Source: Spinacia oleracea (Eukaryota > Streptophyta > Magnoliopsida > Caryophyllales > Amaranthaceae). Taken from it: a stretch of 64,000 nt of DNA. The DNA lies in assembly GCF_020520425.1 (NCBI RefSeq), contig NC_079490.1, positions 372,001 to 436,000 of the forward strand, read 5' to 3'. A model generated the notes under the pieces. That model was not told the DNA's origin. It was given only the letters and a program-made list of their open reading frames with translations, and searched no databases. A program made the position numbers and the translations under genes. This document shows positions 53,500-64,000 of the stretch, one piece after another (the stretch's first letter is position 1; the number at the start of each line of letters is the position of its first letter).

Positions 53500-56400
53500 A
53501 TGGAGTTTCACTGTAATCCCACAATTAATCATTCTGATGCACTCAGTTTTAACTTCCCAGTAAACCCTTTTCACCTTACAAGAAGAAATCTTCTCATTCG
53601 CCCGCCTCGCTTTCTTGTATCTTCAAAGAAAGCATCTTTTCAAGGTATACTTCAATTTATCAACTCATTCATAGTTATTTCATTGTTTTGACTGTTATTT
53701 TTGCTACAAATAATGTTATAATGTCCAAATTTACCATCTAATTCTACATAGATGCTTTGGATTTTGGATAATAAAGATTAGATTTATGCCCTTAACTATG
53801 TCTTCAATTGACACAAAACCTAGTTCTTAAACATGCTTTATATTACTTCTGCAGAAACTATACTGATGTCAAGCTCCTAGAATCAAGGAGTTGTAATTTT
53901 TAACATAGGCAGTTCTACAGACAACCTAGTTCTTGAAAGTGCTTTAGATTGGTACTGCAGAAATTATACTGATTTCTAGTTCCTAGAATCAATGATCTAC
54001 TTTAATTTTCAACATAGTGAGTGTTTGGTTGGGTGTAAAATATTTTCCTCGCTTTCTTGGTTCTTCAAAGAAATCATCTTTCCAAGGTATACTTCAATTT
54101 ACTAATTCATTCATAGTTTTTTCAATGTTTTGACTGTTATTTTTGCTGCAAATATGTTGGAATGTCCAAATTTACCCTATAATTCTACATATATATGCTT
54201 TGGAGATTGGATACTATAGATTAGGTTTATTCCCTTCGATGTTACACACAACCTAGTTCTTGAAAGTGCTTTAGATTGGTAAGGCTATGCAGAAATTATA
54301 CTGATTTCTAATTCCCAGAATCAAGGAGCTATAGTAATTTTCAACTTAGGGACTGTTTGATTGGGTGTAAAATGTTCTCCACCAAACCATGGAGCCTTAG
54401 GGCATGCTTGGATTGAGGGTAATGTATTAAAGGGGTAATAAAAGTCAAACTAAGGTAATTGAAGGTGATAATGAGGTGATAAAGGCAACAAGCTAGTGTT
54501 GGCAAGAAGAAAATAAAAGGGAAGGGGAACAAATACCCTCTTCATGGAGGGAATAGTTACCCACCATCCCACTAGGGTGATTATTACCCTCATTTAGGGG
54601 GTAATTACTTCCCCCCTTCCTCCCTTCTCCTCACAACACCACCACTACCACAACTTCTCATCACAATACCACCACACTACCCTCCTTGCAACCACCTCAA
54701 TTCACCTTCATTGTCCTTTTATTATGGTGGTTTGACTTTTATTACCCCATAATCCATTACACCCAATCCAAGCGTGCCCTTAGTAGTTGCAATGGTGAAT
54801 TGTAAGGCTATGCCTTCAAGAGTCTGAAGAGGACTAATTCATTAATAATTATTTCAGTGTTTTTACTGTTATTTGTGCTGCAAATATATTGGAATGTCCA
54901 AAATTTCCGTCTAATTCTATATGCTTTGGAGTTTGGATAATATAGATTAGGTTTATGTCCTTAACTATGTCAAAACCTAGTTCTTGAACATGCTTTAGAT
55001 TACTTCTGCAGAAACTATACTGATGTCAAGTTCCTAGAATCAAGGAGTAGTGTTACAGACAAACCTAGTTCTTGAAAGTGCTTTAGATAGGTACTGCAGA
55101 AATTATACTGGTTTCTAGTTCCTAGAATCAAGGAGCTATTGTAAATTTGTAATTTTCAACTTAGGGAGTGTTTGGTTGGGTGTAAAATGTTTTCCGTCAA
55201 ACCATTGAGCCTTAGTAGTTGCAAAGGTGTATAGGGTATGGTAAGGCTATGCCTTCAAGAGTCTGCAGAAAGCTTTAGGTTATATACTTCCATTTTCGCC
55301 GTCTACTAATTTCAATTACTGCCACAATGTCTTATACTGTTAGTTATTCTTCCTGATTTTCAAAGGATTGTGTTATTCAGAACAAGTTTTTGCCTAGACT
55401 TTCAGGAATATGCAAAGCCTAGACAACTTTTTCCCACAGAAAAGCTAAAAACTTACGTGAATGAACCACCGGAAAAAACCCTCTCAGCTCTTCAATTAGA
55501 TGAACCAAATTCTCTGTACAAGGTAGTGCTACGTACTAGTTCTATGTACGGGTCAGACCTAAGTGACCAGAATGCAGGAATACTTGTCTGTATAATTGAT
55601 GAACATGGTGATTCAATATTAGAGAGGGTTCCTGCCATTCAAGACCATTTTCAGCTATCAGAGGATGCTGTCACGTCTGATGTTCTCCGCTTCCAAAGAG
55701 GTGCAACTGATGAATACATGTTCTGGGGACCAAAACTAGGAAGAATTCAGGCTATGTGGACAAGTCTTGAATCAGGTTGGCCTTTTCGGAATATGCATTA
55801 AAGGCTTTTTTCTGTTCACCTTATTTCCACTTATTTCAGGAAAAATAAGTTCAGATAAGTTCGGGTAAGATAAGGGTAGACCAAGTACAGTTCATAACTA
55901 AAATAAGATTTAATAAGTTCAGATAAGATAAGTGAAATTAGGTGAATAGAACGCACCCTTACCTTTGACAATTTTTTTACATTTAACTTTATTCTGTTTC
56001 AAGGTCAGGCAGTTGGAGATTAGGTGGTGCAAGTTTAACAATTATCAGTGTTTACAACCATCAAATAGAAGAACCTATCCCAAATGGGAGTGTGTATAGC
56101 AGTATCACCTACAATTTTGAAGTTGAAGATGTTTTGCTTGGAGAAGGGAGTGACTTAACAATGGCAGAACTTCGCCCTTGCCTTGTTACAGACCATATTG
56201 GGGATGATGCTGTCTCTATTATCATTGATGGAAGTTCTTCACTAAACGTGTCACGTGCAGAAAAGGGAATTATTACAAACGAAGACAGCATGAAAGAATA
56301 TGCAGATCTTAAATACTCTTTGTTACTATATGATTCCATGCTAATTTTTACTGGCACCACCATTACATCCATCACTGTAGATAAGAGTACAGCCTTAGCA

Positions 56401-56724
56401 TTTTTAACTGGGGGAATTGGTGGCTTCTTGTACCTTCTGTTTTTACAGAGGTCTGTGGACACATTACCAGCTCCTGAATCAATTGTGAAAGACAAAGGAA
56501 ATAACTTCGACGGGGTGTTCGGAGGATTGAAAGGTCCAATAGTGGTTTTTGTAACTGCTTTTGCTATTGCAGTTTTAGCAACGAAGTACGATAAACCAGA
56601 TTTCATACCAGCATTGACACCTAGAGAGATCTTGGCTGGAACGGTTGGCTTTCTTGCTTGCAAAGTTTCAGTAATATTGGCAGCTTTCAAACCCGTGTCA
56701 ATGGGTATAGAAGATAATGATTGA
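53500..56724 (+). CDS. Plastid-targeted membrane protein of unknown function
   Basis: Exons 53500-53644, 55398-55775 and 56009-56724 join in frame to 412 residues. The acceptor TTTTTGCCTAG (ending 55397) is the one that keeps the frame; the nearby TTTCAG does not. The N-terminal 50 residues (NPFHLTRRNLLIRPPRFLVSS) are basic and Ser-rich, like a transit peptide. A soluble part with SLYKVVLRTSSMYGSDLSDQ and ISVYNHQIEEPIPNG looks like a beta-rich PLAT-type fold. Three hydrophobic helices follow near residues 300-400 (ALAFLTGGIGGFLYLLFL, IVVFVTAFAIAVLA, GTVGFLACKVSVILAAF). I recall plant proteins of this kind labelled DUF7755, but that name is from memory and I assign no function. Intron 1 holds tandem duplicates and a Tourist MITE. 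A chimeric partial duplicate lies at 59915-60185. Confidence 0.8.
53590..55275 (+). repeat. Three tandem copies spanning the exon 1 end and intron 1 of the unknown plastid gene
   Basis: A block of about 400 bp is repeated at about 53610-54030, 54040-54830 (enlarged by a MITE) and 54835-55270. Shared words are TTTTGACTGTTATTTTTGCT, GGAATGTCCAAATTTACC, CTAGTTCTTGAAAGTGCTTT, GCAGAAATTATACTGATTTC and GGCTATGCCTTCAAGAGTCT. The second copy also includes the end of exon 1 with its donor (TCGCTTTCTTGGTTCTTCAA, then AATCATCTTTCCAAGGTATA at about 54074-54093), so a second exon-1-like donor exists inside the intron. Confidence 0.8.
54400..54779. mobile_element. Tourist-like (PIF/Harbinger) MITE with documented empty site
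   Basis: A 380-bp element begins GGGCATGCTTGGATTGAGGG and ends inversely CCAATCCAAGCGTGCCC. The inverted arms extend over about 50 bp, through GGGGTAATAAAAGTCAAAC. It is flanked by TTA on both sides (54397-54399 and 54780-54782). TTA/TAA duplication with a GGG terminus is the PIF/Harbinger signature. The neighbouring intron duplicate retains the unoccupied site, GAGCCTTAGTAGTTGC, near 55206. Non-coding. Confidence 0.88.
55802..55952. mobile_element. Small MITE in intron 2 of the unknown plastid gene
   Basis: The left end AAGGCTTTTTTCTGTTCACC and the right end GTGAATAGAACGCACCC are inverted over about 20 bp, flanked by TTA-like sequence. The interior has AAATAAGTTCAGATAAGTTC repeats in both arms. 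A related fragment with GTGAATAGCGCACCCTAA lies at about 29840-29905 in COP10 intron 1. Confidence 0.6.
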
Positions 56725-57604
56725 TGTATGTTTCTGATTTCTAAGCATTCGGCCTTGTTCAGGAGTTTAGGGTTCTGATTTCCCACTTCTTATGTACAGA
56801 AAACTCTGTTAATGAATACAAAGTACTATCTTTCAATAATTTTGAAGTCTCTATTCATTATATCCTGTTAAAAGTTCATACCAAGTATCTGTTGATTTTC
56901 TGTTTATACCAGTTCAGTGACTTTAGGTACTATGGTGAATGCCTTCAAGCCTTTTGGCACCATTCTGTGCCCGCTCTGTTGAGGTTTTGTTGGAAACAAC
57001 TTTTCGACCTTCATTCAAGTAAGCCAGTAAGTTTGCATACTTGTTGCTGCACTAGTTATCATCAATGTCATCATGCTGAGTTTTTTGTTCAGTGAGCAGA
57101 AGGTCTGAAACCTGAATCGTATTCATATGCTGTCGTTTTAGGTTTATATCAAAGAATTTTGGACAAGATTTAGATATATGATCTTGATAACCTGACAAAG
57201 TTAGCATATTTTGTGATTAAAATTAAGACTTTTCCTATTACATCATTCATGTTCTGTCAATTCTTCTGAAACAATTATATGTATCAAAATCGAGGAATCA
57301 GAAACGTAATAAATTTTCCACCCATGAAAACACCTTGATTTTGGCACTGTTATGGTTTTAGTGGTTATACAATTAGCCCCACGCTTTTGTAATTAATAGT
57401 TAATGACAATTTGACCACCAATCAACCTTAAATCACAATCAGATTAATCAGGTGTGTGATAGTATGTGAATTGTATTCATTCGTCTTTGATCTCGACCTT
57501 TAACCTTAAAACCATAAGGATCCTCGGCATCCTTGGCATCTCCTTTGAAAATCAAAATCTGACTTTAAAACAAGTACTTCAACCTCAACTCAGATCAGAA
57601 AACT
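56725..57604. other. Intergenic region upstream of the phytoene synthase-like gene
   Basis: The first part is the probable 3' untranslated region of the preceding gene. No further gene is recognisable. A missing upstream coding or leader exon of the phytoene synthase-like gene could lie here. Confidence 0.4.
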
Positions 57605-59487
57605 ATGTACAGTTCATTAACCTTGCAGTTTCTGTATCTGCAGACTACCACAGGTACTGCACCAAAAAATGGCCGAACTTCGTTGATGCAAAAATTTAAG
57701 GTCAATAAAGCTCCTAAATTTGACTTACATAGAAGAAAATCAACAAGCTTTCTTGCTCTATCCAATAAGGGAATTGACCTCCTTGCTGAACTACAAGTCC
57801 AACAAGTCATTGAGAGACAGTCTAAGGGTGTGATTCCCAAAAAACAGACCCGTTTAGATCCTACCCTTCTTAGAGAGGCCTACAACATCTGCAGAAAAAT
57901 CTGTCGGGATTCTACAAGCTATTATCTGGGTATATAGTTTCATCACCTTTTTACATTTCTTATGATTCTTAGTACTCAGCTGCAGACCTGTAACTCAGTT
58001 CATGCCGTTTTGTTTTGAATCTTGGTACAGGAAGTTTGCTGTTGACTGAAGAAAGGAAGAAAGCAATATGGGCTATATATGGTGCAGTCTCTCACTCTCC
58101 CTAAATCTAATTCCTTTCAACTGAAGCTAACCCTGGTCTAGCAAGATTTTAAGACCGTCTTACACAAGATTTTAAGACCATCTTACACAAGATTTTACTG
58201 ATAATACTATGCTGCCCTGGTTGACAGCTTGGACTCAGAGGATTGATGAGATAGTGGATGGTCCAAATTCCCGTCTCACGGACTCAACTGTGTTGGATAG
58301 CTGGGAAAAGAGGCTTGAGGACGTCTTTGATGGACGCCCTCATGACAAAATTGATGCTGCCTTGGCTGAAACTGTCCAACGGTTTCCCCTTGACATCACG
58401 GTACGTTTCACCTAGCTACTCCAGTTATCTCCTTAGATTTCCTGTTAGTTTTGCTACACTTATCTTACTGTTAGAATATGCCTTGAATCAGTCAAACCCC
58501 TTACTGCAACGCCCCAACACAGGGATCACTTTACGTTATCTGTTATTGTACACTAGCTTGAACTGTATTGCTACTATGTAGCAGGAACAGTTGGCTTAAT
58601 GACAGTTCCAATAGCAGGAATTTCACCACATTCTGTAAGTTCCACAGAAAGCATTTATGAAGCCGCTCTTTCCTTGGGTACCGCACTCCAACTGAATAAC
58701 ATCCTAAGAGATGTAGCAGAAGAGTAAGCTTTCTCTAAACTACTGTAAGGAACTTTGACCTGTGTTTGTGTTCATCCAAACTAACAGTGCCTATTTTAAC
58801 AATGCAGTGCTTTAGTGGGGAGAGTGTACCTTCCACAAGACGAGCTCAGAGAGTTTGGACTCACAGACAGGGACATCTTTTCAAGGAATGTATCAGAAAG
58901 ATGGCGAGAGTTCACGAAGAAGCAGATAGAGAGGGCAAGATACTATTATGATCTAGCAGAACAAGGTGTTTCTCAGCTAAACAGCGCTAGTAGGTGGCCG
59001 GTATGCAACTTAACAAACTTCTAAATAGTTATGAATTTTTGTGGATGTTATCAACCTGATCAAAAGCCGGGCCTTAAAATATGTCCATTGTGTCGGGTCG
59101 GGGCAAGCTTTGGGTTGTTTTGTGTGTCCAAAACCCGCTATTTCAGGCCAAAGTAGCGGCTTTTAGGCCATTTTCGGACCGGGGCTAAAAATTATGTCCA
59201 AAACCCGCTAATTTTCGGGCCAAGGCTAAAAATCATGTCCAAAACCCGTTAAATTTCGGGCCGGGCTCATGTTGATCAGCTCTAGAATGTTCTAGTTGCT
59301 TTGAATGGAAATTGAGTGTTCTTCAATCTGATGAATCTAGGTGTGGGCGTCATTGATGCTGTATCGGACAATCTTGGACAAGATAGAAAGAAACAACTAC
59401 GACAACTTAACAAAGCGAGCAAGATTAGGGAATGCTGAGAAGCTTATGTTGCTGCCACTAGCTTATGCCAAAGCCACAGGGTGGTAG
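57605..59487 (+). CDS. Divergent phytoene synthase (PSY3-like), lacking one conserved segment
   Basis: Exons 57605-57929, 58031-58081, 58228-58400, 58557-58723, 58808-59000 and 59341-59487 join in frame to 351 residues; PSY proteins usually have about 400-430. Family motifs are [21 protein letters not shown], the first Asp motif [22 protein letters not shown], the second Asp motif [43 protein letters not shown] and the C-terminal [14 protein letters not shown]. The enzyme family condenses two GGPP to phytoene in plastids. DALVGR and ISPHS-type details resemble the PSY3 clade linked to roots and strigolactones. The segment normally encoded at the start of exon 4 (IEGMRMDL and neighbours) is absent, and exon 4 can be reached only through a CACTAG acceptor. 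The N-terminus is short and its start uncertain. It may be a decayed or altered paralogue. Confidence 0.72.
59065..59283 (+). mobile_element. GGGCC-rich element in intron 5 of the phytoene synthase-like gene
   Basis: The ends CTGATCAAAAGCCGGGCC and GGGCCGGGCTCATGTTGATC are inverted. The interior repeats ATGTCCAAAACCCGCTAATT three times. It shares the TGATCA-CCGGGCC terminal style with family A (31673, 47050) but not the interior. Confidence 0.55.
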
Positions 59488-59914
59488 TACTAGTACCCAA
59501 GAACAGAACCAGTAGATTTCACTAATCCACCAATAGAAACACTGAAATACTGAATTATATTCAGTAAATAGAGTGCATTAGTGCTAAATACTGATTATGT
59601 TGTTCATAAGAAAATTTTCATGGTCGACTCTTTGATCATGGTAACAACTAGTTGCAAATATGATATATCATAATCAATAAAACAGAGACATACTGAAACT
59701 TCTACCAGTGAAAGATGCTGATTTTGACAATTTTAGTGGTTATCAGTACATTTAGCCGCACTCTTTAAAGAATGTAGTTAAATGACAACCAATCAAGATC
59801 AAATTATCCAAGTATATTGTATTTGTTAAGAATGTTAACCAAGTATATATCCCTTCTATATCCACTGAGATATGAACAACTATTCCCTAGAGTTGCAGTT
59901 GCTGCACCTGAAGC

Positions 59915-60185
59915 CTACTAATTCATTCATAGTTTTTTCAATGTTTTGACTGTTATTTTTGCTGCAAATATGTTGGAATGTCCAAATTTACCATCTAATT
60001 CTACATGTATATGCTTTGGAGTTTGGATAATATAGATTAGGTTTAGTCCCTTTTATGTTACAAATAACGTAATAACCTAGTTTCAGTTGGAACGGTTGGC
60101 TGTCTTGCTTGCAAAGTTTCAGTTGTATTGGCAGCTTTCAAACCTGTGTCAATGGGTATGGAAGATAATAATTGATGTATGTTTT
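59915..60185 (+). pseudogene. Chimeric partial duplicate of the unknown plastid membrane gene
   Basis: The first part (59915-60080) matches intron 1 of the gene at 53500, closest to its second internal copy (CTAATTCATTCATAG, TGTTGGAATGTCCAAATTTA). It is joined directly to a copy of the last 90 bases of the final exon (about 60088-60175: GGAACGGTTGGCTGTCTTGC, ATTGGCAGCTTTCAAACC, ATGGAAGATAATAATTGATG). Everything between is missing, so it cannot encode the protein. It lies beyond the phytoene synthase-like gene. Confidence 0.85.
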
Positions 60186-61265
60186 CACAGATGTTGGGAT
60201 AACAAAAAGCATCCAGCTTCGCCACCTATTGTCAGTTGTGTGTAGCTCTAGCTTCTATCCCTGATATTTCATTGCAGGAAACTCATTTAGTAGTTTGTTC
60301 AAGTCAAACATTATATAGGACAACAGTTGAACAATAAACCTCTGTTACTTTTCTCTTTATATTAGCTCTAGAACTATAAAGATGTGTTTGCTTATAGCTA
60401 AATCAAATTCTTCTGATAAAGTGATGTTCTTTTGCTGTGAATAAATGACAGTTTCTCTGTCCACTTTTATGCAGTTGACATTGATTTTCCTCCATCAAAT
60501 CCAGAAGTTTGAGGGTTCTGTGGGATTATTAAACAAGATGGGCGTGAACAAGGAGCTTCACAACTCGCTCTCTCGATAAGTTCCTATGAATTTCACAAAT
60601 GCAGATTGCCAAAGAAAAATAGTATCATAAATAATTGGATTCCTGAAGTATCTCTTTCCATAATTTAGAGTTTAGTCTTTTGCTTAAATTTTAATCATAG
60701 GATCATTATGCACCATGCTTCCTGTAACAAGGATTCTGACATCTTCAAGTTTACCAGACTTTCTGGTCCCTTACCTTTGTGTTCACTACTCAACAATGCA
60801 CAAATGTATGTTCGCCGACATAACACTTCTCTATGTAACTGTACACTGCTTCTGCTAAAGTGTAATACCAAAATGCAAATATCCGTAAACAAGGAACCTG
60901 TAAATTCTGCTGAAAATACGATGCAACTCGAGATGAAAGATAGGTTTATACAGGTGACTAACAAATCATTTGAAAACAAGAAGCCACTACAAATGCTGAT
61001 TGCAGCTAGATCCTTCTAAGCAAAAGGAAAACAGACAACCTTCCAAGAGAAAAATCAAAATTGTAGAATAGCATGAAAGTATGTTTATTGGAGTATCTAA
61101 GTTCATCCTATACCATGTTGAATACTGTAACAATTATACATTCCTACAAAACCTTCACAGCGAACACTTCATGTTGAATACTGTCACAATAATACATTCC
61201 TACAATTTCCTACTTTGCCCTGCAGAGGATAAGCCACCTTCAGGAATACTAAACCCTCAAATTGC
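60186..61265. other. Gene-free stretch before the satellite
   Basis: No gene is recognisable. A short direct duplication (CATGTTGAATACTGT, then CATTCCTACAA) occurs at about 61113-61150 and 61170-61206. The small frames here lack family resemblance. Confidence 0.45.
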
Positions 61266-64000
61266 CATTTAGGAGGCCAAGAAGAAACTCCTAAGCACCC
61301 CATATGACACCCGGAGACCCATGGGGTATGTGGGAAGCGTCTGGACCTCTAACGTTTCCCGTTTCCTAAAATGTAAAAATTTGCCAAAATCCTCCACCTA
61401 ATATACACACTTTTTGACCAAATTTGACCCACTTTGTGGATTTTTTTTTGGATCTCATCAAATTTTGGGAATGTTTAATATGGTCATATAATAAGGCTTG
61501 GTCGGGAAAAAACCAACTTATTGGTCCCTTAAGGCCCCGGAATGCCATTTATTCTACAACGCGCGTTTTTTCAAAGTCCATTTAAATGCCATTTAGGAGG
61601 CCGAGGAGATGCTGCTAAGCACCCAATATGACCCCTGGTGACCCAAACGGTATGTGGGAAGCGCCCGGACCTCTAACGTTTCAAGTTTCTTAAAATGTAA
61701 AAATTAGCCAAAATCGCCCACCTATAATGCACACTTTTCGACCAAATTTGACCCGTTTTGTGGTTTTTTTTTAGATCTCCTCAAATTTTGGGGAATGTTT
61801 AATATGGTCATATAATAAGGTTTGGTCGGGAAAAAACCAACTTATTGGTCCCTTAAGGCCCCGGAATTCCATATATTCTGCAACACGTGTTTTTTCCAAA
61901 ATTCCTTTAAATTCCATTTAGGAGGCCGAGGAGAAGCTTCTAAGCACCCAATATGATCCCCCGAGAACCCATGAAGTATGTGGGAAGCGCACGGACCTCT
62001 AACTTTTCAAGTTTCTTAAAATGTAAAAATTAGCCAAAATCGCCCACCTATAATGCACACTTTTCGACCAAATTTGACCCGTTTTGTGGTTTTTTTTAGA
62101 TCTCCTAAAATTTTGGGGAATGTATAATATGGTCATATAAAAAGGTTTGGTCGGGAAAAAACCAACTTATTGGTCCCTTAAGGCCCCGGAATTCCATTTA
62201 TTTCACAACGCGCGTTTTTTCGAAGTCCCTTTAAATGTCATTTAGGAGGCCGGGGAAATGCTGCTAAGCACCCAATATGACCCCTGGGACCCATAGGGTA
62301 TGTGGGAAGTGCCCGGACCTCTAACGTTTCAAGTTTCTTAAAATTTAAAAATTAGCCAAAATCGCCCACCTATAATGCATACTTTTCGACCAAATTTGAC
62401 CCGTTTTGTGGTTTTTTTTTTAGATCTCCTCAAATTTTGGGGAATGTATAATATGGTCATATAATAAGGTTTGATCGGAAAAAAACCAAATTATTGGTCC
62501 CTTAAGGCCCCGGAATTCCATTTAATCAACAACGCGCGTTTTTTCGAAGTCTCTTTAAATGCCATTTAGGAGGCCGGGGAGATGCTGATAAGCACCCAAT
62601 ATGACCCCTGGGGACCCATAGGGTATGTGGGAAGTGCCCGGACCTCTAACGTTTCAAGATTCTTAAAATTTAAAAATTAGCCAAAATCGCCCACCCAATA
62701 TGACCCCTGGGGACCCATAGGGTATAATGCACACTTTTCGACCAAATTTGACCCGTTTTGTGGGTGTTTTTTAGATCTTCTCAAATTTTGGGGAATGTTT
62801 AATATGATCATATAATAAAGTTTAGTCGCTAAAAAACCAACTTATTGGTCCCTTAAGGCCCCAGAATTCCATTTATTCTACCACACGTGTTTTTTCAAAA
62901 ATCCTTTTAAATTCCATTTAGGAGGCCGAGGAGATGCTTCTAAGCACCCAATATGACCCCCCGAGAACCCATGAAGTATGTGGGAAGCGCCCGGACCCCT
63001 AACATTTTCCGTTTCCTAAAATATAAAAATTAGCAAAATCGCCCACCTTATGCACACTATTTGACCAAATTTGACCGACTTTGTGGATTTTTTTTGGATC
63101 TCATCAAATTTTTGGGAATGTTTAATATGGTCATATAATAAAGCTTGGTCGGGAAAAAACCAACTTAATGGGCCCTTAAGGCCCCAGAATGTCATTTATT
63201 CTACAACGCGCGTTTTTTCGAAGTCCCTTTAAATGCCATTTAGGAGGCCGGGGAGATGCTGCTAAGCACCCAATATGACCCCTGGGGACCCAAAGGGTAT
63301 GTAGGAAGCGCCCGGACCTCTAACATTTCAAGTTTCTTAAAATGTAAAAATTAGCCAAAATCGCCCACCTATAATGCACACTTTTCGACCAAATTTGACC
63401 CGTTTTGTGGTTTTTTTTTTAGATCTCCTCAAATTTTGGGGAATGTATAATATGGTCATATAATAAGGTTTGGTCGGAAAAAAACCAACTAATTGGTCCC
63501 TTAAGGCCCCGGAATTCCATTTATTTCACAACGCGCGTTTTTTCGAAGTCCCTTTAAATGCCATTTAGGAGCCTGGGGAGATGCTGCTAAGCACCCAATA
63601 TGACCCCTGGGGACCCAAAGGGTATGTGGGAAGCGCCCGAACCTCTAACGTTTCAAGTTTCTTAAAATTTAAAAATTAGCCAAAATCGCCCACCTATATG
63701 CACACTTTTCGACCAAATTTGACCCGTTTTGTGATTTTTTTTTTTTAGATCTCATAAAATTTTGGGGAATGTATAATATGGTCATATAATAAGGTTTGGT
63801 CGGGAAAAAACCAACTTATTGGTCCCTTAAGGCCCCGGAATTCCATTTATTCTACAACGCGCGTTTTTTCGAAGTCCCTTTAAATGCCATTTAGGAGGCC
63901 GGGGAGATGCTGCTAAGCACCCAATATGACCCCTGGGGACCCAAAGGGTATGTGGGAAGCGCCCGGACCTCTAACATTTCAAATTTCTTAAAATGTAAAA
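61266..64000 (+). repeat. Tandem satellite, unit about 325 bp, running off the window
   Basis: The word CATTTAGGAG marks unit starts at 61266, 61590, 61915, 62239, 62563, 62915, 63237, 63562 (here CATTTAGGAGCC) and 63888, giving periods of 324, 325, 324, 324, 352, 322, 325 and 326. That is eight full units and one partial unit. Each unit holds CTAAGCACCCAATATGA, GGGTATGTGGGAAGCGC, CCAAATTTGACCCGTTTTGT, a T-run before AGATCTCC, TATGGTCATATAATAAG and TCCCTTAAGGCCCCGGAAT. The 352-bp unit carries an extra copy of the CACCCAATATGACCCCTGGG segment near 62692. Two subtypes are interspersed. Non-coding. Confidence 0.95.

Noticed and set aside
55370-55397. Using TTTCAG at about 55405 as the exon 2 acceptor of the unknown plastid gene
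   Set aside because: Joined to exon 1 it gives an immediate stop; GCCTAG ending at 55397 gives an open frame.
56109-56786. 225-residue minus-strand frame
   Set aside because: It is a shadow of the last exon of the unknown plastid gene; the plus strand has clear membrane helices and consistent splicing.

Overview
The window is plant nuclear DNA. It is AT-rich, its genes have GT-AG introns, it encodes plastid-targeted and plant-specific proteins, and it is full of short TIR elements beginning CTCCCTCCGT. The gene set and the abundance of these Stowaway-like MITEs suggest a eudicot, and I guess a member of Caryophyllales (Amaranthaceae, spinach/quinoa/beet-like). The species assignment is inference. 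Gene models were built by hand from reading frames, splice sites and remembered family alignments.

Layout. 1-8900: gene-free, a graveyard of MITEs, a hairpin-ended element with an internal tandem array, and a SINE. 9108-10433 (+): single-exon plastid site-2 protease ARASP. 10434-16560: gene-free, with a SINE carrying perfect target-site duplications and a cluster of MITEs. 17523-21935 (+): SR splicing factor of the SCL30A/SCL33 type. 25074-27682 (+): GPI-anchored beta-1,3-glucanase with GH17 and X8 domains. 28809-32697 (+): COP10, the cysteine-less E2 variant of photomorphogenesis. 33725-40390 (+): 14-exon acyl-activating enzyme 17/18. 40871-42616 (-): feruloyl-CoA 6'-hydroxylase-like dioxygenase. 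43623-46807 (+): RNA polymerase subunit RPB8 with a LINE fragment in intron 2. 47495-48967 and 50467-51897 (-): tandem pair of intronless polyamine (PUT/LAT) transporters. 53500-56724 (+): plastid membrane protein of unknown function. 57605-59487 (+): divergent phytoene synthase (PSY3-like) that appears to lack one conserved helix. 61266 to the window end: a tandem satellite with a unit of about 325 bp, which continues past the edge.

The genes do not form a pathway or operon; they are ordinary neighbours in a euchromatic segment bordered on the right by satellite DNA. What stands out is the amount of local duplication inside introns. The SCL33 leader intron, COP10 intron 1, AAE intron 8, the F6'H intron and intron 1 of the unknown plastid gene all hold tandem copies. 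Several of these copies duplicate splice sites or exon edges. Also notable are a GC-AG intron in the AAE gene, a Tourist MITE whose empty site survives in a neighbouring intron duplicate, a chimeric duplicate of the unknown plastid gene beyond PSY, an orphan inverted satellite monomer 8 kb from the array, and several GGGCCGGGC-rich element families in introns.
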